From Streptomyces sp. NBC_00234 (GTDB lineage: Bacteria; Actinomycetota; Actinomycetes; Streptomycetales; Streptomycetaceae): a stretch of DNA of 64,000 bases. Shown here in pieces: positions 1 to 8,064 of this stretch. The stretch covers positions 4,960,001 through 5,024,000 of the forward strand of contig NZ_CP108101.1 in the NCBI RefSeq assembly GCF_036195325.1, given 5' to 3'. Made by a program: the position numbers and the translations under genes. Numbering within the stretch: position 1 is the first letter of the stretch; each line of letters begins with the position of its first letter. The notes under the pieces were generated by a model. The model made no database searches. It was not told where the DNA came from and saw nothing but the letters and a program-made list of their open reading frames with translations.

Positions 1-795
1 GTCACCGGTGATCAGCCGGTTGGTGTTCTGGATCTCGAAGGTCTCGCGCTTCTTCCCCTTCTTCTTCTCGCCGGGGAACTTGGCGGTGGCCGTCGCCGCG
101 TACTCCCGGAAGTCCGGTTTCTGCAGCCCGCTGCGGGCGAACAGCGTGAGGTCGTACGCGCTGGAGACCTGCCGCGGGGAGTCGTAGCCGTCGGGCGAGA
201 CCACCGTCGTGTCGAGGGCCTGCAGCTCTTCGGCGTGCTCCTGCATGGCGTCGACCGTCTTGGGCACACCGCCGAACATCGACGACAGCACGTGCACGGA
301 GTCGTTGCCCGAGCGCAGGAACACCCCGAGCCACAGGTCGTGCACCGTGTAGGACTGGTCCTCCTTGATGCCGACCAGGCTGCTTCCCTCGCCCACGTCG
401 GCGAGTTCCAGCTCGGTCACCTCGTGGACCTTGGTCTTCGGCAGCAGTTCCGGCTGCGTCAGGAGGGTGTCAGCGAAGAGCATCTTCAGCGTCGAGGCGG
501 GCGGCAGACGCCAGTGGGAGTTGTGCGCGGCGAGCACCTGGCCGTTCTCCGCGTCCGCGACGATCCACGACCGGCCGGTGAGCCTCTTCGGAAGGACGGG
601 GGCGCCGGGGCCCAGCTTCACCTGGGTGCCGACCCGGCCCAGCTGTTCGCCGCCGACCTGCGACATCGGCTGGTTGGGCTTCGGCTGTTTGTCGTCGGTC
701 TTGTCCTTGTCCGCCGCCGAAGCGGGGCTGACGACAAAAGCGGACAACAACGCAGCGGAGGCGACCGTCAGTACGATCTTTTTCAGTGCAGGCAC
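1..795 (-). CDS. D-alanyl-D-alanine carboxypeptidase (serine, S11/PBP5-like), C-terminus cut by window edge
   Basis: Trims the terminal D-Ala from peptidoglycan pentapeptides outside the membrane. The visible 265 residues show a GTG start, a signal peptide ending near residue 28 (hydrophobic core then SPASA-AD), a charged linker, and a penicillin-binding domain with the SxxK nucleophile motif STLK at residues 101-104 and the SGN motif at 162-164. The KTG motif must lie beyond base 1, so the gene is partial only because of the window. Transcribed away from the small membrane protein at 953. S11 assignment is by motif order and spacing; which paralogue (DacA type) cannot be told. Confidence 0.88.
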   Translation of the reverse strand, partial: MPALKKIVLTVASAALLSAFVVSPASAADKDKTDDKQPKPNQPMSQVGGEQLGRVGTQVKLGPGAPVLPKRLTGRSWIVADAENGQVLAAHNSHWRLPPASTLKMLFADTLLTQPELLPKTKVHEVTELELADVGEGSSLVGIKEDQSYTVHDLWLGVFLRSGNDSVHVLSSMFGGVPKTVDAMQEHAEELQALDTTVVSPDGYDSPRQVSSAYDLTLFARSGLQKPDFREYAATATAKFPGEKKKGKKRETFEIQNTNRLITGD

Positions 796-952
796 GGTCG
801 GAAACGTACAGGGCGAAGTTCGGGATGGGGACCCCGATCGTCTGACCCGCCGTGCGTACCGCCGGGACAGCCCATGCCGGACCCCGCCGGGCCCCTCTTC
901 GGGGCCCCCACCCCGGGCGAGCCGCGCGGCGGTCGAGGGCGATACTGAAACC

Positions 953-1198
953 ATGAAGCTCAGCCGCCCCGTCTCCTGGTTCCTGCTCGCCTTCGGGGTG
1001 TGGAGCTGGTTCATCTGGATCACTTTCGTCAAGAACCTGTGGAAGGACGGCAGCGGGCTCGCCTTCGACGACGCGGGCGACCCGACGGCGTACTTCTGGG
1101 TGCATCTGCTGCTCGCCATCGCGTCGTTTCTCCTGGGGACGGCGGTCGGCGTGATCGGGTTCCGTGGCGTCAGGGCTTTGCGCGCAGAGCGCACATAA
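953..1198 (+). CDS. small two-helix membrane protein (SCO4848 family)
   Basis: An 81-residue protein with two predicted membrane helices (about residues 7-25 and 44-68), a short acidic Asp/Gly-rich loop between them, and a basic C-terminus. I recognise it as the SCO4848-type conserved membrane protein found beside the metallophosphoesterase in streptomycetes; no biochemical role is known to me. It lies about 70 bases upstream of the phosphoesterase on the same strand and is probably co-transcribed. ATG is the only sensible start before the first helix. Confidence 0.75.
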   Translation: MKLSRPVSWFLLAFGVWSWFIWITFVKNLWKDGSGLAFDDAGDPTAYFWVHLLLAIASFLLGTAVGVIGFRGVRALRAERT

Positions 1199-1267
1199 CA
1201 AGCCGGGGCAGAGCAACAAGCCGGGGCACGAGCGGGCACCGGACAACGCGTGGGTGGGGGAGCGGAC

Positions 1268-2608
1268 GTGGTAGTGGTCTTCGTGCTGGTGGCCGTGGCG
1301 GTGCTGGCGCTGCTCGCGGGCGTGCACCGCTATGTGTGGCGGCGCTTCGTCGGCGACACGACGGTGCCGGGCAGCGCGCTGCGCAGGGCGGGCACGGTGG
1401 CGGCCTTCGTCCTGCCGCTCCTCACCGTGGGAGCCCTGGTCTCCGGCCGTGCGGGTGCCCCCTTCTGGCTGCAGCAGGTGCTGGCCTGGCCGGGCTTCCT
1501 GTGGCTGGCCGCCCTCCTCTATCTGACGCTGGCTCTGCTCGTCGGCGAGGCCGTGCGGCCCGTCCTGCGCCGGGTGCTCGACCGCCGGGACCGTGCCGCG
1601 GCGGAGCCGCAGGAGCCCTCCGCGGTGCGTACGGAGGCGGGCACCGGGCCCCGCGCCGACGCCAGGACCCGTAACGACGCACTGGTTCCGTCCGGCGCCG
1701 GTTCCTCGCCCGCACCGCAGACCCCCGGGCCGCACAGCGGAGCGGACCCCGCTCCCGCCGTGGCCGTCCCGTCCGTCGCCTCGCCCTCTCGCCGGCTGTT
1801 CGTCGCCCGGGCGGTCGGCGGCGCCGCCGCCGTCGCCGGCCTCGGGACCGTCGGGTACGGCACCTACGGCGTGATGCGCGGTCCCCGCGTCAAGCGGGTG
1901 ACGGTGCCCCTCGCCAAGCTGCCGCGCTCGGCGCACGGATACCGGATCGCCGTCGTCAGCGACATCCACCTCGGCCCCGTCCTCGGGCGCGCCCACACTC
2001 AGCGGATCGTCGACACGATCAACGGGACACGGCCGGATCTGATCGCTGTCGTCGGAGACCTCGTCGACGGTTCCGTCGCCGACCTCGGTACGGCGGCCGA
2101 GCCCCTCGCCGGGCTCCGCGCCCGCCACGGCAGCTACTTCGTCACCGGCAACCACGAGTACTTCTCCGGCGCCGCCCAATGGGTCGACCACGTGCGCGAG
2201 CTGGGTCTGCACCCGCTGGAGAACGCGCGGGTCGAGATCGACGGCTTCGATCTCGCCGGGGTCAACGACGTCGCGGGGGAGAGCGAGGGCCAGGGCCCCG
2301 ACTTCGTACGCGCCCTCGGCGACCGGGACCGCAGCCGAGCCTCCGTTCTCCTCGCCCACCAGCCCGTCGTCATCCACGACGCCGTCGAGCACGGCGTCGA
2401 CCTCCAGCTCTCCGGGCACACCCACGGCGGTCAGCTCTGGCCCGGCAACCTCGTCGCCGAGCTCGCCAACCCGACGGTCGCGGGGCTCGAACGCTACGGC
2501 GACACCCAGCTCTACGTCTCGCGCGGCGCGGGAGCCTGGGGTCCGCCCGTGCGGGTGGGCGCGCCGTCCGACATCACCGTCGTGGAGCTCGCCTCCCGGC
2601 AGGCGTAG
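1268..2608 (+). CDS. membrane-anchored metallophosphoesterase (YkuE/YaeI-like)
   Basis: Calcineurin-like phosphoesterase with two-metal centre. The first about 100 residues carry three to four membrane helices. A Pro/Ala-rich linker and a further hydrophobic segment (about residues 178-198) follow. The catalytic domain contains the signature blocks in order: SDIHLG (D-x-H), GDLVDG, GNHEY and GHTHGGQ, so all metal ligands are present. I chose GTG 1268 because GGGGGAG lies 5 bases upstream; an in-frame GTG at 1250 would add six residues. Homologues act on phosphate esters such as UDP-diacylglucosamine or lipids, but the substrate here is not predictable. A hairpin with the stop codon in its loop follows. 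Confidence 0.86.
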   Translation: MVVVFVLVAVAVLALLAGVHRYVWRRFVGDTTVPGSALRRAGTVAAFVLPLLTVGALVSGRAGAPFWLQQVLAWPGFLWLAALLYLTLALLVGEAVRPVLRRVLDRRDRAAAEPQEPSAVRTEAGTGPRADARTRNDALVPSGAGSSPAPQTPGPHSGADPAPAVAVPSVASPSRRLFVARAVGGAAAVAGLGTVGYGTYGVMRGPRVKRVTVPLAKLPRSAHGYRIAVVSDIHLGPVLGRAHTQRIVDTINGTRPDLIAVVGDLVDGSVADLGTAAEPLAGLRARHGSYFVTGNHEYFSGAAQWVDHVRELGLHPLENARVEIDGFDLAGVNDVAGESEGQGPDFVRALGDRDRSRASVLLAHQPVVIHDAVEHGVDLQLSGHTHGGQLWPGNLVAELANPTVAGLERYGDTQLYVSRGAGAWGPPVRVGAPSDITVVELASRQA

Positions 2609-2621
2609 CACCTGCCGGGAG
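2593..2621. terminator. hairpin straddling the phosphoesterase stop codon
   Basis: Perfect 11-bp stem (CTCCCGGCAGG paired with CCTGCCGGGAG) with a 7-base loop that contains the TAG stop codon. There is no T-tract, which is usual for streptomycete terminators. It probably ends the 953-2608 unit. Confidence 0.55.
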
Positions 2622-2852
2622 AGCATGAAAAACGCACAGGACCATCACAGCCAGCGACGAAATCTCCTGACTCAAGGCGCCAATTCAGCCATTTCGGACT
2701 TGCTTGGTTTCAAGTGCCGAACAAAAGGCTGTGAGTGTCCGATTTACTCTTCCAGATGTGAAAATCGTGTGATTGGGTAGGGCACGAGCATGCGGTGATG
2801 TGCGTGTCTGAGCACATCTGCCGAGGTGGGGCTGGTAAGGGAGAGCACGGCA

Positions 2853-4406
2853 ATGCGGTCGATCCGGGTACGGATTCTCGCGATATTCGCGGTATTGGTC
2901 ATCGCAGGCGTCGGCGCCTGGCAACTCCTTCCCTCCGACGAGGTGAAGAAGGACCCCATCACGGTCGGTACGACGGACGAGGTCACCTCGCTCGACCCGG
3001 CGGGAGCGTACGACGCCGGTTCCTGGGCGATCTACAGCAACCTGTACCAGTCGCTCATGACCTTCAAGTCCGGTGCGATCGTGCCGGAACCCGACGCCGC
3101 CGAGAGCTGTGGCTTCATCGGGCAGAAGCTCCAGACGTACCAGTGCAAGCTCCGCGACGACCTGACGTTCTCCAACGGCCGGAAGGTCACGGCGAAGGAC
3201 GTCGAGTACTCCTTCGAGCGGATGCTGCGGATCAAGACGGACGTCGGCCCCTCGGTGCTCTTCCCGAGCCTGAAGTCGATCGTCGCCGAGGACCGCACGG
3301 TCACCTTCAACCTCTCCGCACGCGATGCGACGTTCCCCCAGAAGCTGGCCACCGGTGCCGGTTCGATCGTCGACCGTGAGCAGTACCCGGCGGACAAGCT
3401 GCGCTCCGGGAGCCAGGTCGACGGCTCGGGGCCGTACGTCCTGAAGGCGTACGAGCCCGGCATCAGTGCCGAGCTCACGCCCAACCCGGCGTACAAGGGC
3501 GCGCTGAAGAAGTCGGGCGTGCCGGTGACGATCCGCTACTACAAGGGATCCGACGAGCTCCTGACGGCGTGGAACGCCTCCGTGCTCGACATCACGCACC
3601 GTCAGCTGCCGCCCGCCAGGCTCGCCGAGCTGAACCCGGCCGACCCCGACCTGCGGATCACCGAGGCCGACAGCGCCGAGATCCGCAACCTGGTCTTCAA
3701 CGTCCGTCAGGGCTCCCCGCTGGCGAACAAGAAGGTCCGCCAGGCCATCGCGTCGATCATCGACCGCGGGCCGCTGGTGACCGACGTGTACAAGAGCACC
3801 GTCGAACCGCTCTACTCGCTGATCCCGCAGGGCTACATCGGGCACAGCACCCCGTTCTTCGACGCCTACCCGCAGCCCGACGCCGCGCGTGCCAAGCGGC
3901 TGATGCAGGAAGCGGGCGTGCAGACGCCGCTGCACATCACCTTCGCCTACCGCGCCGACGACGCGTACACGAAGGAGACCGCGGAGCTGCGACGCCAGCT
4001 GGAGAAGGACGGTCTGTTCAAGGTCTCGGTGAAGGCCGTGGAGTGGCAGGACTTCCAGAAGGGGTACGCGGCGGGCGACTACGACGCGTACACCGTCGGC
4101 TGGCTCCCCGACTACCCGGACCCCGACACCTTCAGCCAGCCGCTGGTCGGCCGCGAGAACAGCCTCCACAACGGCTACACCAGCAAGCGCATGGACTCGC
4201 TGATCACGTCGACACTCCAGTACAGCGACCGCAGCCGCACCTCGTCCGACTTCAAGGACCTGCAGGCGCTGGTGGGCGAGGACGTCCCGCTCGTACCGCT
4301 GTGGCAGAAGAAGGACTACGTCGTCAGCCGGACGGACGTGTCCGGTTCGCAGTACCTCTCGGACGGCACCGGTGTCTGGCGCCTGTGGGAACTGAACTGG
4401 ATCTGA
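2853..4406 (+). CDS. orphan ABC transporter substrate-binding protein, family 5 (peptide type)
   Basis: 517 residues. A single N-terminal hydrophobic segment (about residues 5-24) is followed by an SBP_bac_5 domain (TSLDPAGAYD near the start of the mature part, then the typical family-5 fold with SNGRKVTAKDVEYSFERM at about 113-130). It should capture peptides or similar ligands at the outer membrane face. Unlike typical Gram-positive homologues there is no lipobox cysteine near the N-terminus, so it is probably held by an uncleaved helix or released. No permease or ATPase gene is adjacent. GGGAGAG precedes this ATG; an upstream in-frame GTG at 2826 is less likely. A very strong terminator follows. 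Confidence 0.85.
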   Translation: MRSIRVRILAIFAVLVIAGVGAWQLLPSDEVKKDPITVGTTDEVTSLDPAGAYDAGSWAIYSNLYQSLMTFKSGAIVPEPDAAESCGFIGQKLQTYQCKLRDDLTFSNGRKVTAKDVEYSFERMLRIKTDVGPSVLFPSLKSIVAEDRTVTFNLSARDATFPQKLATGAGSIVDREQYPADKLRSGSQVDGSGPYVLKAYEPGISAELTPNPAYKGALKKSGVPVTIRYYKGSDELLTAWNASVLDITHRQLPPARLAELNPADPDLRITEADSAEIRNLVFNVRQGSPLANKKVRQAIASIIDRGPLVTDVYKSTVEPLYSLIPQGYIGHSTPFFDAYPQPDAARAKRLMQEAGVQTPLHITFAYRADDAYTKETAELRRQLEKDGLFKVSVKAVEWQDFQKGYAAGDYDAYTVGWLPDYPDPDTFSQPLVGRENSLHNGYTSKRMDSLITSTLQYSDRSRTSSDFKDLQALVGEDVPLVPLWQKKDYVVSRTDVSGSQYLSDGTGVWRLWELNWI

Positions 4407-4416
4407 CCGGCCCGTT

Positions 4417-4470
4417 CGCCGAGCGGCCCCGGGCCTTCCCCTTCGAGGGAAGGCCCGGGGCCGCTCGGCG
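4417..4470. terminator. very strong bidirectional terminator (perfect 24-bp stem)
   Basis: The arms at 4417-4440 and 4447-4470 are perfect reverse complements over 24 bp with a 6-base loop (CTTCGA). It lies between two convergent genes, the solute-binding protein and the TetR regulator, and should insulate both. Confidence 0.85.
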
Positions 4471-4494
4471 TTCCGGAGGAGCCGGTGACAGGCC

Positions 4495-5265
4495 CTAGGA
4501 CCTCTTGCGGGCGGTGGCCGTCTCGGCCATGCCCGGCAGGAAGTCCGTGAACAGCTCGTGCACTTCGTGGACGAGCGGGCGCAGGACCCGGAACCGGGCG
4601 AGGGCGACGCCCCGGGTGGTGAGCCGGGCGCCGCGGGCCGCGAGGCGGCGGCTGCGCTCGCGCTCCGGTGAGCGGTCGAAGACCCAGTACAGGACGAGTC
4701 CCATCTGGGAGAGCCACATCAGCTCGGGGAGGATGTCCTCGAGTTCCGCGGGGATCTTGGCCTTGGAGCCGGACAGTACCTCGCGGTGAATCGCGATGGA
4801 CGCCTCGCGGGCGGGCTCCGATTCCGCGGAGAAGGGGCTGAGCGGGCTCTCCGGGTCGGCGGCGTTCTTGAAGAACTGGGCCGCGAACTCGTGGTACGGC
4901 GCCGCGATGTCCAGCCAGGCCGTCAGCACCCCGGCGAGCCGCGTCTCCAGGTCCGTCTCCTTGTTCAGGACCTCACGGACGGCGGCGCCGTGCTCGGCGC
5001 CGATCCGGTCGTAGAAGCCCTGGACGAGGTGTTCCTTGCTGGCGAAGTAGTAGTAGGCGTTGCCGACGGAGACCCCGGCCTCCTTGGCGATGGCCCGCAT
5101 CGTCGTCTTGTCGAAGCCGCGCTCCTGGAAGAGCCGGAGCGCCGTTTCGAGGATGAGCGTGCGGGTCTGCTCGCTCTTCTGGGCCTTGACCGGCTTGGCT
5201 TCGTTACCGCCCTGCTCGTCCTTCACGCCCGGCTCGTCCGTCTCGTCGTGCTCGTCGCTCGCCAC
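4495..5265 (-). CDS. TetR-family transcriptional regulator
   Basis: 256 residues, GTG start. An acidic N-terminal tail (about 28 residues rich in D/E) precedes a TetR_N helix-turn-helix at about residues 33-80, with the recognition region VSVGNAYYYFASKE typical of the family. The ligand-binding part resembles the large actinobacterial TetR group with an all-helical C-terminal domain. It is the third gene of a tight operon (membrane protein, DCC protein, TetR; gaps of 3 and 10 bases). The operon promoter carries two TTGAAC-NN-GTTCAA palindromes, so autorepression by this protein is the simplest reading. The inducer is unknown. Confidence 0.86.
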   Translation of the reverse strand: MASDEHDETDEPGVKDEQGGNEAKPVKAQKSEQTRTLILETALRLFQERGFDKTTMRAIAKEAGVSVGNAYYYFASKEHLVQGFYDRIGAEHGAAVREVLNKETDLETRLAGVLTAWLDIAAPYHEFAAQFFKNAADPESPLSPFSAESEPAREASIAIHREVLSGSKAKIPAELEDILPELMWLSQMGLVLYWVFDRSPERERSRRLAARGARLTTRGVALARFRVLRPLVHEVHELFTDFLPGMAETATARKRS

Positions 5266-5275
5266 GGGCCCAAGG

Positions 5276-5707
5276 CTATCCGCCTGCTTCGTCGCCCAGC
5301 ACCGGGACCTCGCAGGCCGTGCCCTCGCCGCACGGAGCGGCCGTCACCGAGCGGTACTTCGCGGCGGCGAGCACCGTCGCCCGGGCGAAGGGCCGGCCCG
5401 CCGGGGTGGTCAGCCAGTGGGCCCTGGGCCGGTGCTCGGACAGTGCCCAGAGGCAGACGATCCACGCGGAGGTGCCGCGGTAGATCTGGCCCCGGTCGCC
5501 GATCACCGTGATCTCGCTGAGCGTGCTCGCGTGGTCGAGCCCGGGGAAGCGCCGGCGCGCCTCCTCGGAGGCGGCCGGCACGAGGTCGAGCGGGACCAGC
5601 TGGTGCTGCTTCAGCAGCCAGTGACGCACATGGACGCAGAGCGAGCACTGGGCGTCGTACAGCACCGTGAGGTGTGCGACCGGGGTGTGCGGATCCGTGG
5701 TGGTCAC
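5276..5707 (-). CDS. thiol-disulfide oxidoreductase DCC family protein (DUF393)
   Basis: 143 residues, GTG start. Near the N-terminus the sequence VLYDAQCSLCVHVRHWL carries the family hallmark Asp-x-x-Cys-x-x-Cys (active-site-like CxxC at about residues 21-24). The family has a thioredoxin-like fold and is assumed to do thiol redox chemistry; substrates are unknown. There is no signal peptide. Middle gene of the TetR-controlled operon, 3 bases after the membrane protein, so the three products probably serve one stress response. Confidence 0.83.
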   Translation of the reverse strand: MTTTDPHTPVAHLTVLYDAQCSLCVHVRHWLLKQHQLVPLDLVPAASEEARRRFPGLDHASTLSEITVIGDRGQIYRGTSAWIVCLWALSEHRPRAHWLTTPAGRPFARATVLAAAKYRSVTAAPCGEGTACEVPVLGDEAGG

Positions 5708-5710
5708 GGG

Positions 5711-6142
5711 TCACTTCCCGGTGGCGGGCGCGGCCCACGGGCCCTGGTTCGGTCCGACCCAGCCCTGCGGCGGTACGGGCGGGGTCTGCCGGCGCTCCAT
5801 CAGGCCGCGGCGGCGCATCTTGTTGAGTACGTAGACGTTGGCGAGGTGCATCGCGCCGAGGACCAGCAGGACGACACCGACCTTCGTCGAGAGTGCGTCG
5901 AAGAGCTGCCTGGCGTCGGTCACGCTGTCGGCGTTCTTCAGGTAGAGCGTCACGAAGCCCAGGTTGACCAGGTAGAAGCCGACCACCAGCAGGTGGTTGA
6001 CGGCTTCCGCCAGCTTCTCGTTCCCGTGCAGGACGTCGGCCAGGAACACCCTGCCGTTGCGGCTGAGGGTGCGGGCGACCCAGACCGTGAGGGCGACGCT
6101 GATGAGCAGGTAGATGCAGTAGGCGACAACGGTGAGATCCAT
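5711..6142 (-). CDS. multi-pass membrane protein, first gene of the TetR/DCC operon
   Basis: 143 residues with about three membrane helices (about 5-24, 45-67 and 84-106) and a Pro/Gln/Gly-rich cytoplasmic-type tail. I do not recognise a family with a known function. I start it at ATG 6142 because AGGGAG lies 8 bases upstream; the longer ATG at 6169 would put codons over the proximal operator and has no ribosome site. It heads an operon with a DCC-type oxidoreductase and a TetR regulator. Confidence 0.75.
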   Translation of the reverse strand: MDLTVVAYCIYLLISVALTVWVARTLSRNGRVFLADVLHGNEKLAEAVNHLLVVGFYLVNLGFVTLYLKNADSVTDARQLFDALSTKVGVVLLVLGAMHLANVYVLNKMRRRGLMERRQTPPVPPQGWVGPNQGPWAAPATGK

Positions 6143-6155
6143 GCCCCGAGCTCCC

Positions 6156-6169
6156 TTGAACGTGTTCAA
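6156..6169. promoter_or_regulatory. operator O1 (TTGAACGTGTTCAA) of the TetR operon
   Basis: Arms TTGAAC/GTTCAA around a 2-base centre, placed just downstream of the predicted start of transcription of the minus-strand operon and 13 bases before its first ATG. Same motif as O2, with centres 44 bp (about four helical turns) apart. Confidence 0.7.
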
Positions 6170-6184
6170 AAGCTGTTGTCATGG

Positions 6185-6213
6185 ACTGTAGACCTATCTT
6201 TGAACATGTTCAA
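6185..6213 (-). promoter_or_regulatory. promoter of the TetR operon with operator O2 over the -35 box
   Basis: On the minus strand, TTGAAC (6208-6213) is followed after exactly 17 bases by TACAGT (6185-6190), a good -35/-10 pair. The -35 is the first half of a perfect 14-bp palindrome TTGAACATGTTCAA (6200-6213). The palindrome also overlaps the TGA stop codon of the upstream MFS gene. A repressor bound here would block RNA polymerase directly. Confidence 0.65.
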
Positions 6214-7448
6214 GACAGGGTGTCCGCGGACTCCTGCCGTGCGGACCGCGCCTTCGGGGCCGCGCCCCCGAAGGCCCGTACGCCGGGCACGGCGGCCGTG
6301 CCCACGCAGGCCGCCGCGACCGCCACCGCCGCCACGGCGAGGGGCACTTCGGCGCCCCAGGCGGCTGCGGCGAGCGGCGCCAGCGCGTACCCCAGGGGCA
6401 TCGCGCCGAGGGAGAGGAGCCAGTCGTACGAGGTCACCCGGGCCAGCGCGTGCGCGGGTACCGCCGTCTGGACCGAGGTCTCCCAGACCGGTCCGAGGAA
6501 GCCCAGCCCGGCCAGGGCGACGCCGTACGCGGCGACGGTCGCCCAGGCGGGAGCGGACAGGGCGAGCAGGGCGAGCGGGAGGGCGTACGTGGCGAGGCCG
6601 AGGTTGGCGACGAGGACCGGGCGGCGCGGGCGGGCCCGGCCCGCGAGGAGGGAGCCGAGCAGCAGGCCGACGGCGCCGGTCTGGAGCAGGGCGATCCAGA
6701 CGTCCTGGCCGCCCAGTTCGCGCACGGCGAGGGCCGGGCCGAGCGTCATCAGGACGGCGGCGGCCCCGTTCCAGACGGCGTGCGCGACCAGGCTGGTCCA
6801 GTACCAGTCGCGGGAGCGCACCTCGCCCCAGCCCTCCTTGAGGTCGGCGAGCAGCGAGCGCCGGGGGATCGGCACGTGCCGGACGTCGATGGCGGCGAGC
6901 AGCGCGGCGCTGACGGCGAAACTCGCCCCGTCCAGCACGAAGGCCCAGCCCGGACCGGCCGTGAAGATCAGCGCGCCGGCGACCGCCGGGCCGCCGAGAC
7001 GGGTCGTGCTGTTCGCCACCGCCATCAGGGAGTTGGCGCGCAGTAGTCCTTCAGGCGCCACCGTGCCCCGGATCAGTGGCGACACGGTCGGCATGGCGAA
7101 CGCGCCCGCGGCGCCGCCCAGTACCTCGGCGAGGGCGATCTGCCACAGCTGGGGTGAACCGCCGAGCAGCTCGACGCCGACGAAGACCTGGGTCGCGCAC
7201 CGGACGAGATCGGTGGTGAGGGCGACCGTGCGGGCGTTGAAGCGGTCGCCGACGACGCCGCCCAGTGGCAGCAGGAGGAGCTTGGGGACCATGGCGCAGG
7301 CCAGGACCAGGGCGAGGGCTCCGGTCGATCCGGTGGCCTCCAGGACGGCCAGGGTGAGGGCTGCGGGGATGGCGGCGTCGCCGAGGAGGGAGAGGGTGCG
7401 TCCGGCGAAGAGCATGCGGAAGGCGCGGGTGCGCAGAGGGTGCGGCAT
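6210..7448 (-). CDS. MFS transporter (drug-efflux type)
   Basis: 412 residues with about 12 predicted helices. The motif-A-like loop between helices 2 and 3 reads GGVVGDRFNARTVAL, typical of H+-antiporter MFS permeases of the MFS_3/enterobactin-exporter kind. It should export a small toxic compound in exchange for protons. It is divergent from a MarR regulator with only 87 bases between the starts, and the promoter for this gene lies inside three operator-like iterons, so MarR repression is likely. There is no ribosome site before the ATG; the -10 box ends 7 bases before the A, so the message is probably leaderless. Confidence 0.85.
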   Translation of the reverse strand: MPHPLRTRAFRMLFAGRTLSLLGDAAIPAALTLAVLEATGSTGALALVLACAMVPKLLLLPLGGVVGDRFNARTVALTTDLVRCATQVFVGVELLGGSPQLWQIALAEVLGGAAGAFAMPTVSPLIRGTVAPEGLLRANSLMAVANSTTRLGGPAVAGALIFTAGPGWAFVLDGASFAVSAALLAAIDVRHVPIPRRSLLADLKEGWGEVRSRDWYWTSLVAHAVWNGAAAVLMTLGPALAVRELGGQDVWIALLQTGAVGLLLGSLLAGRARPRRPVLVANLGLATYALPLALLALSAPAWATVAAYGVALAGLGFLGPVWETSVQTAVPAHALARVTSYDWLLSLGAMPLGYALAPLAAAAWGAEVPLAVAAVAVAAACVGTAAVPGVRAFGGAAPKARSARQESADTLS

Positions 7449-7455
7449 GCGAGCG

Positions 7456-7504
7456 AACCTATTTCGGTTCCGAATTATTCGTCAACGAAATATTCGGAAA
7501 CGAA
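7456..7504. promoter_or_regulatory. MFS promoter embedded in three 15-bp iterons (MarR operator)
   Basis: Three 12-bp inverted repeats, TTCGGTTCCGAA (7463), TTCGTCAACGAA (7478) and TTCGGAAACGAA (7493), start exactly 15 bp apart; with spacers TTA, ATA and GTA they form three direct repeats. On the minus strand TTGACG (7480-7485) and TAGGTT (7456-7461) are 18 bp apart and form a promoter for the MFS gene. The first iteron fills the spacer and the second covers the -35. Confidence 0.72.
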
Positions 7505-7535
7505 GTACCCCGGTCGGCAGGCGTACGCTTTCCTT

Positions 7536-8048
7536 ATGGAGCAACGCGACTGGACCGACGGGCACGTGGCGCGCTGGAAGCCCGCGCTGCCCGACCTCGA
7601 CCCCGACGTCGAGGGTGCGGTCACCCGGATGAAAAAGCTCTCCGTCCACCTGCGCCGGGTACGCGAAAAGTCCCTGGTCGACTTCGACCTGGACCGTCAG
7701 GAGTTCGACACCCTCCACAAGCTCGCCGGGCGGGGCGGCACGGCCGCCCCCTCCGAGCTCGCCGCGGACCTGGACCTCGCCCCGGCCTCCGTCACGGGCC
7801 GCCTGGACGTCCTGGAACGCCGGGGCTTCGTCCGCCGTACACCGTCCGCCACGGACCGGCGGCGGGTCGTCGTCGAACTCACCGACGAGGGCCACTCGAC
7901 CTGGCTGGGGGCGATGGAGTTCCTCGGGCACGAGGAGTACCGACTGCTCGGTGTGCTCGCACCCGAGGAGCGGGTCCTGCTCAACGACATGCTGCGGCGC
8001 ATCATGGTGGTCGCGGAGGACCGGGGCGACGCCGACGGGTGGGACTGA
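7536..8048 (+). CDS. MarR-family transcriptional regulator
   Basis: 170 residues. A winged helix-turn-helix spans about residues 48-115 (PSELAADLDLAPASVTGRLDVLERRGFVRR and the wing SATDRRRVVVELT), with flanking dimerisation helices as in MarR. The N-terminal extension (about 30 residues, LPDLDPDVEGAVTRM) is like actinobacterial drug-responsive MarR proteins. It is divergent from the MFS exporter and probably represses it and itself through the iterons in between. I start at ATG 7536. There is no ribosome site, but TACGCT ends 6 bases upstream, so a leaderless message is plausible. Confidence 0.85.
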   Translation: MEQRDWTDGHVARWKPALPDLDPDVEGAVTRMKKLSVHLRRVREKSLVDFDLDRQEFDTLHKLAGRGGTAAPSELAADLDLAPASVTGRLDVLERRGFVRRTPSATDRRRVVVELTDEGHSTWLGAMEFLGHEEYRLLGVLAPEERVLLNDMLRRIMVVAEDRGDADGWD

Positions 8049-8064
8049 GGAAGAGCTCGCCCGC

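Noticed and set aside
470..2626. Very long minus-strand open frame (718 codons) opposite the phosphoesterase
   Set aside because: Its amino-acid composition is Arg/Gly/Pro/Ala-rich shadow sequence; the carboxypeptidase and the plus-strand phosphoesterase have proper motifs and codon bias.
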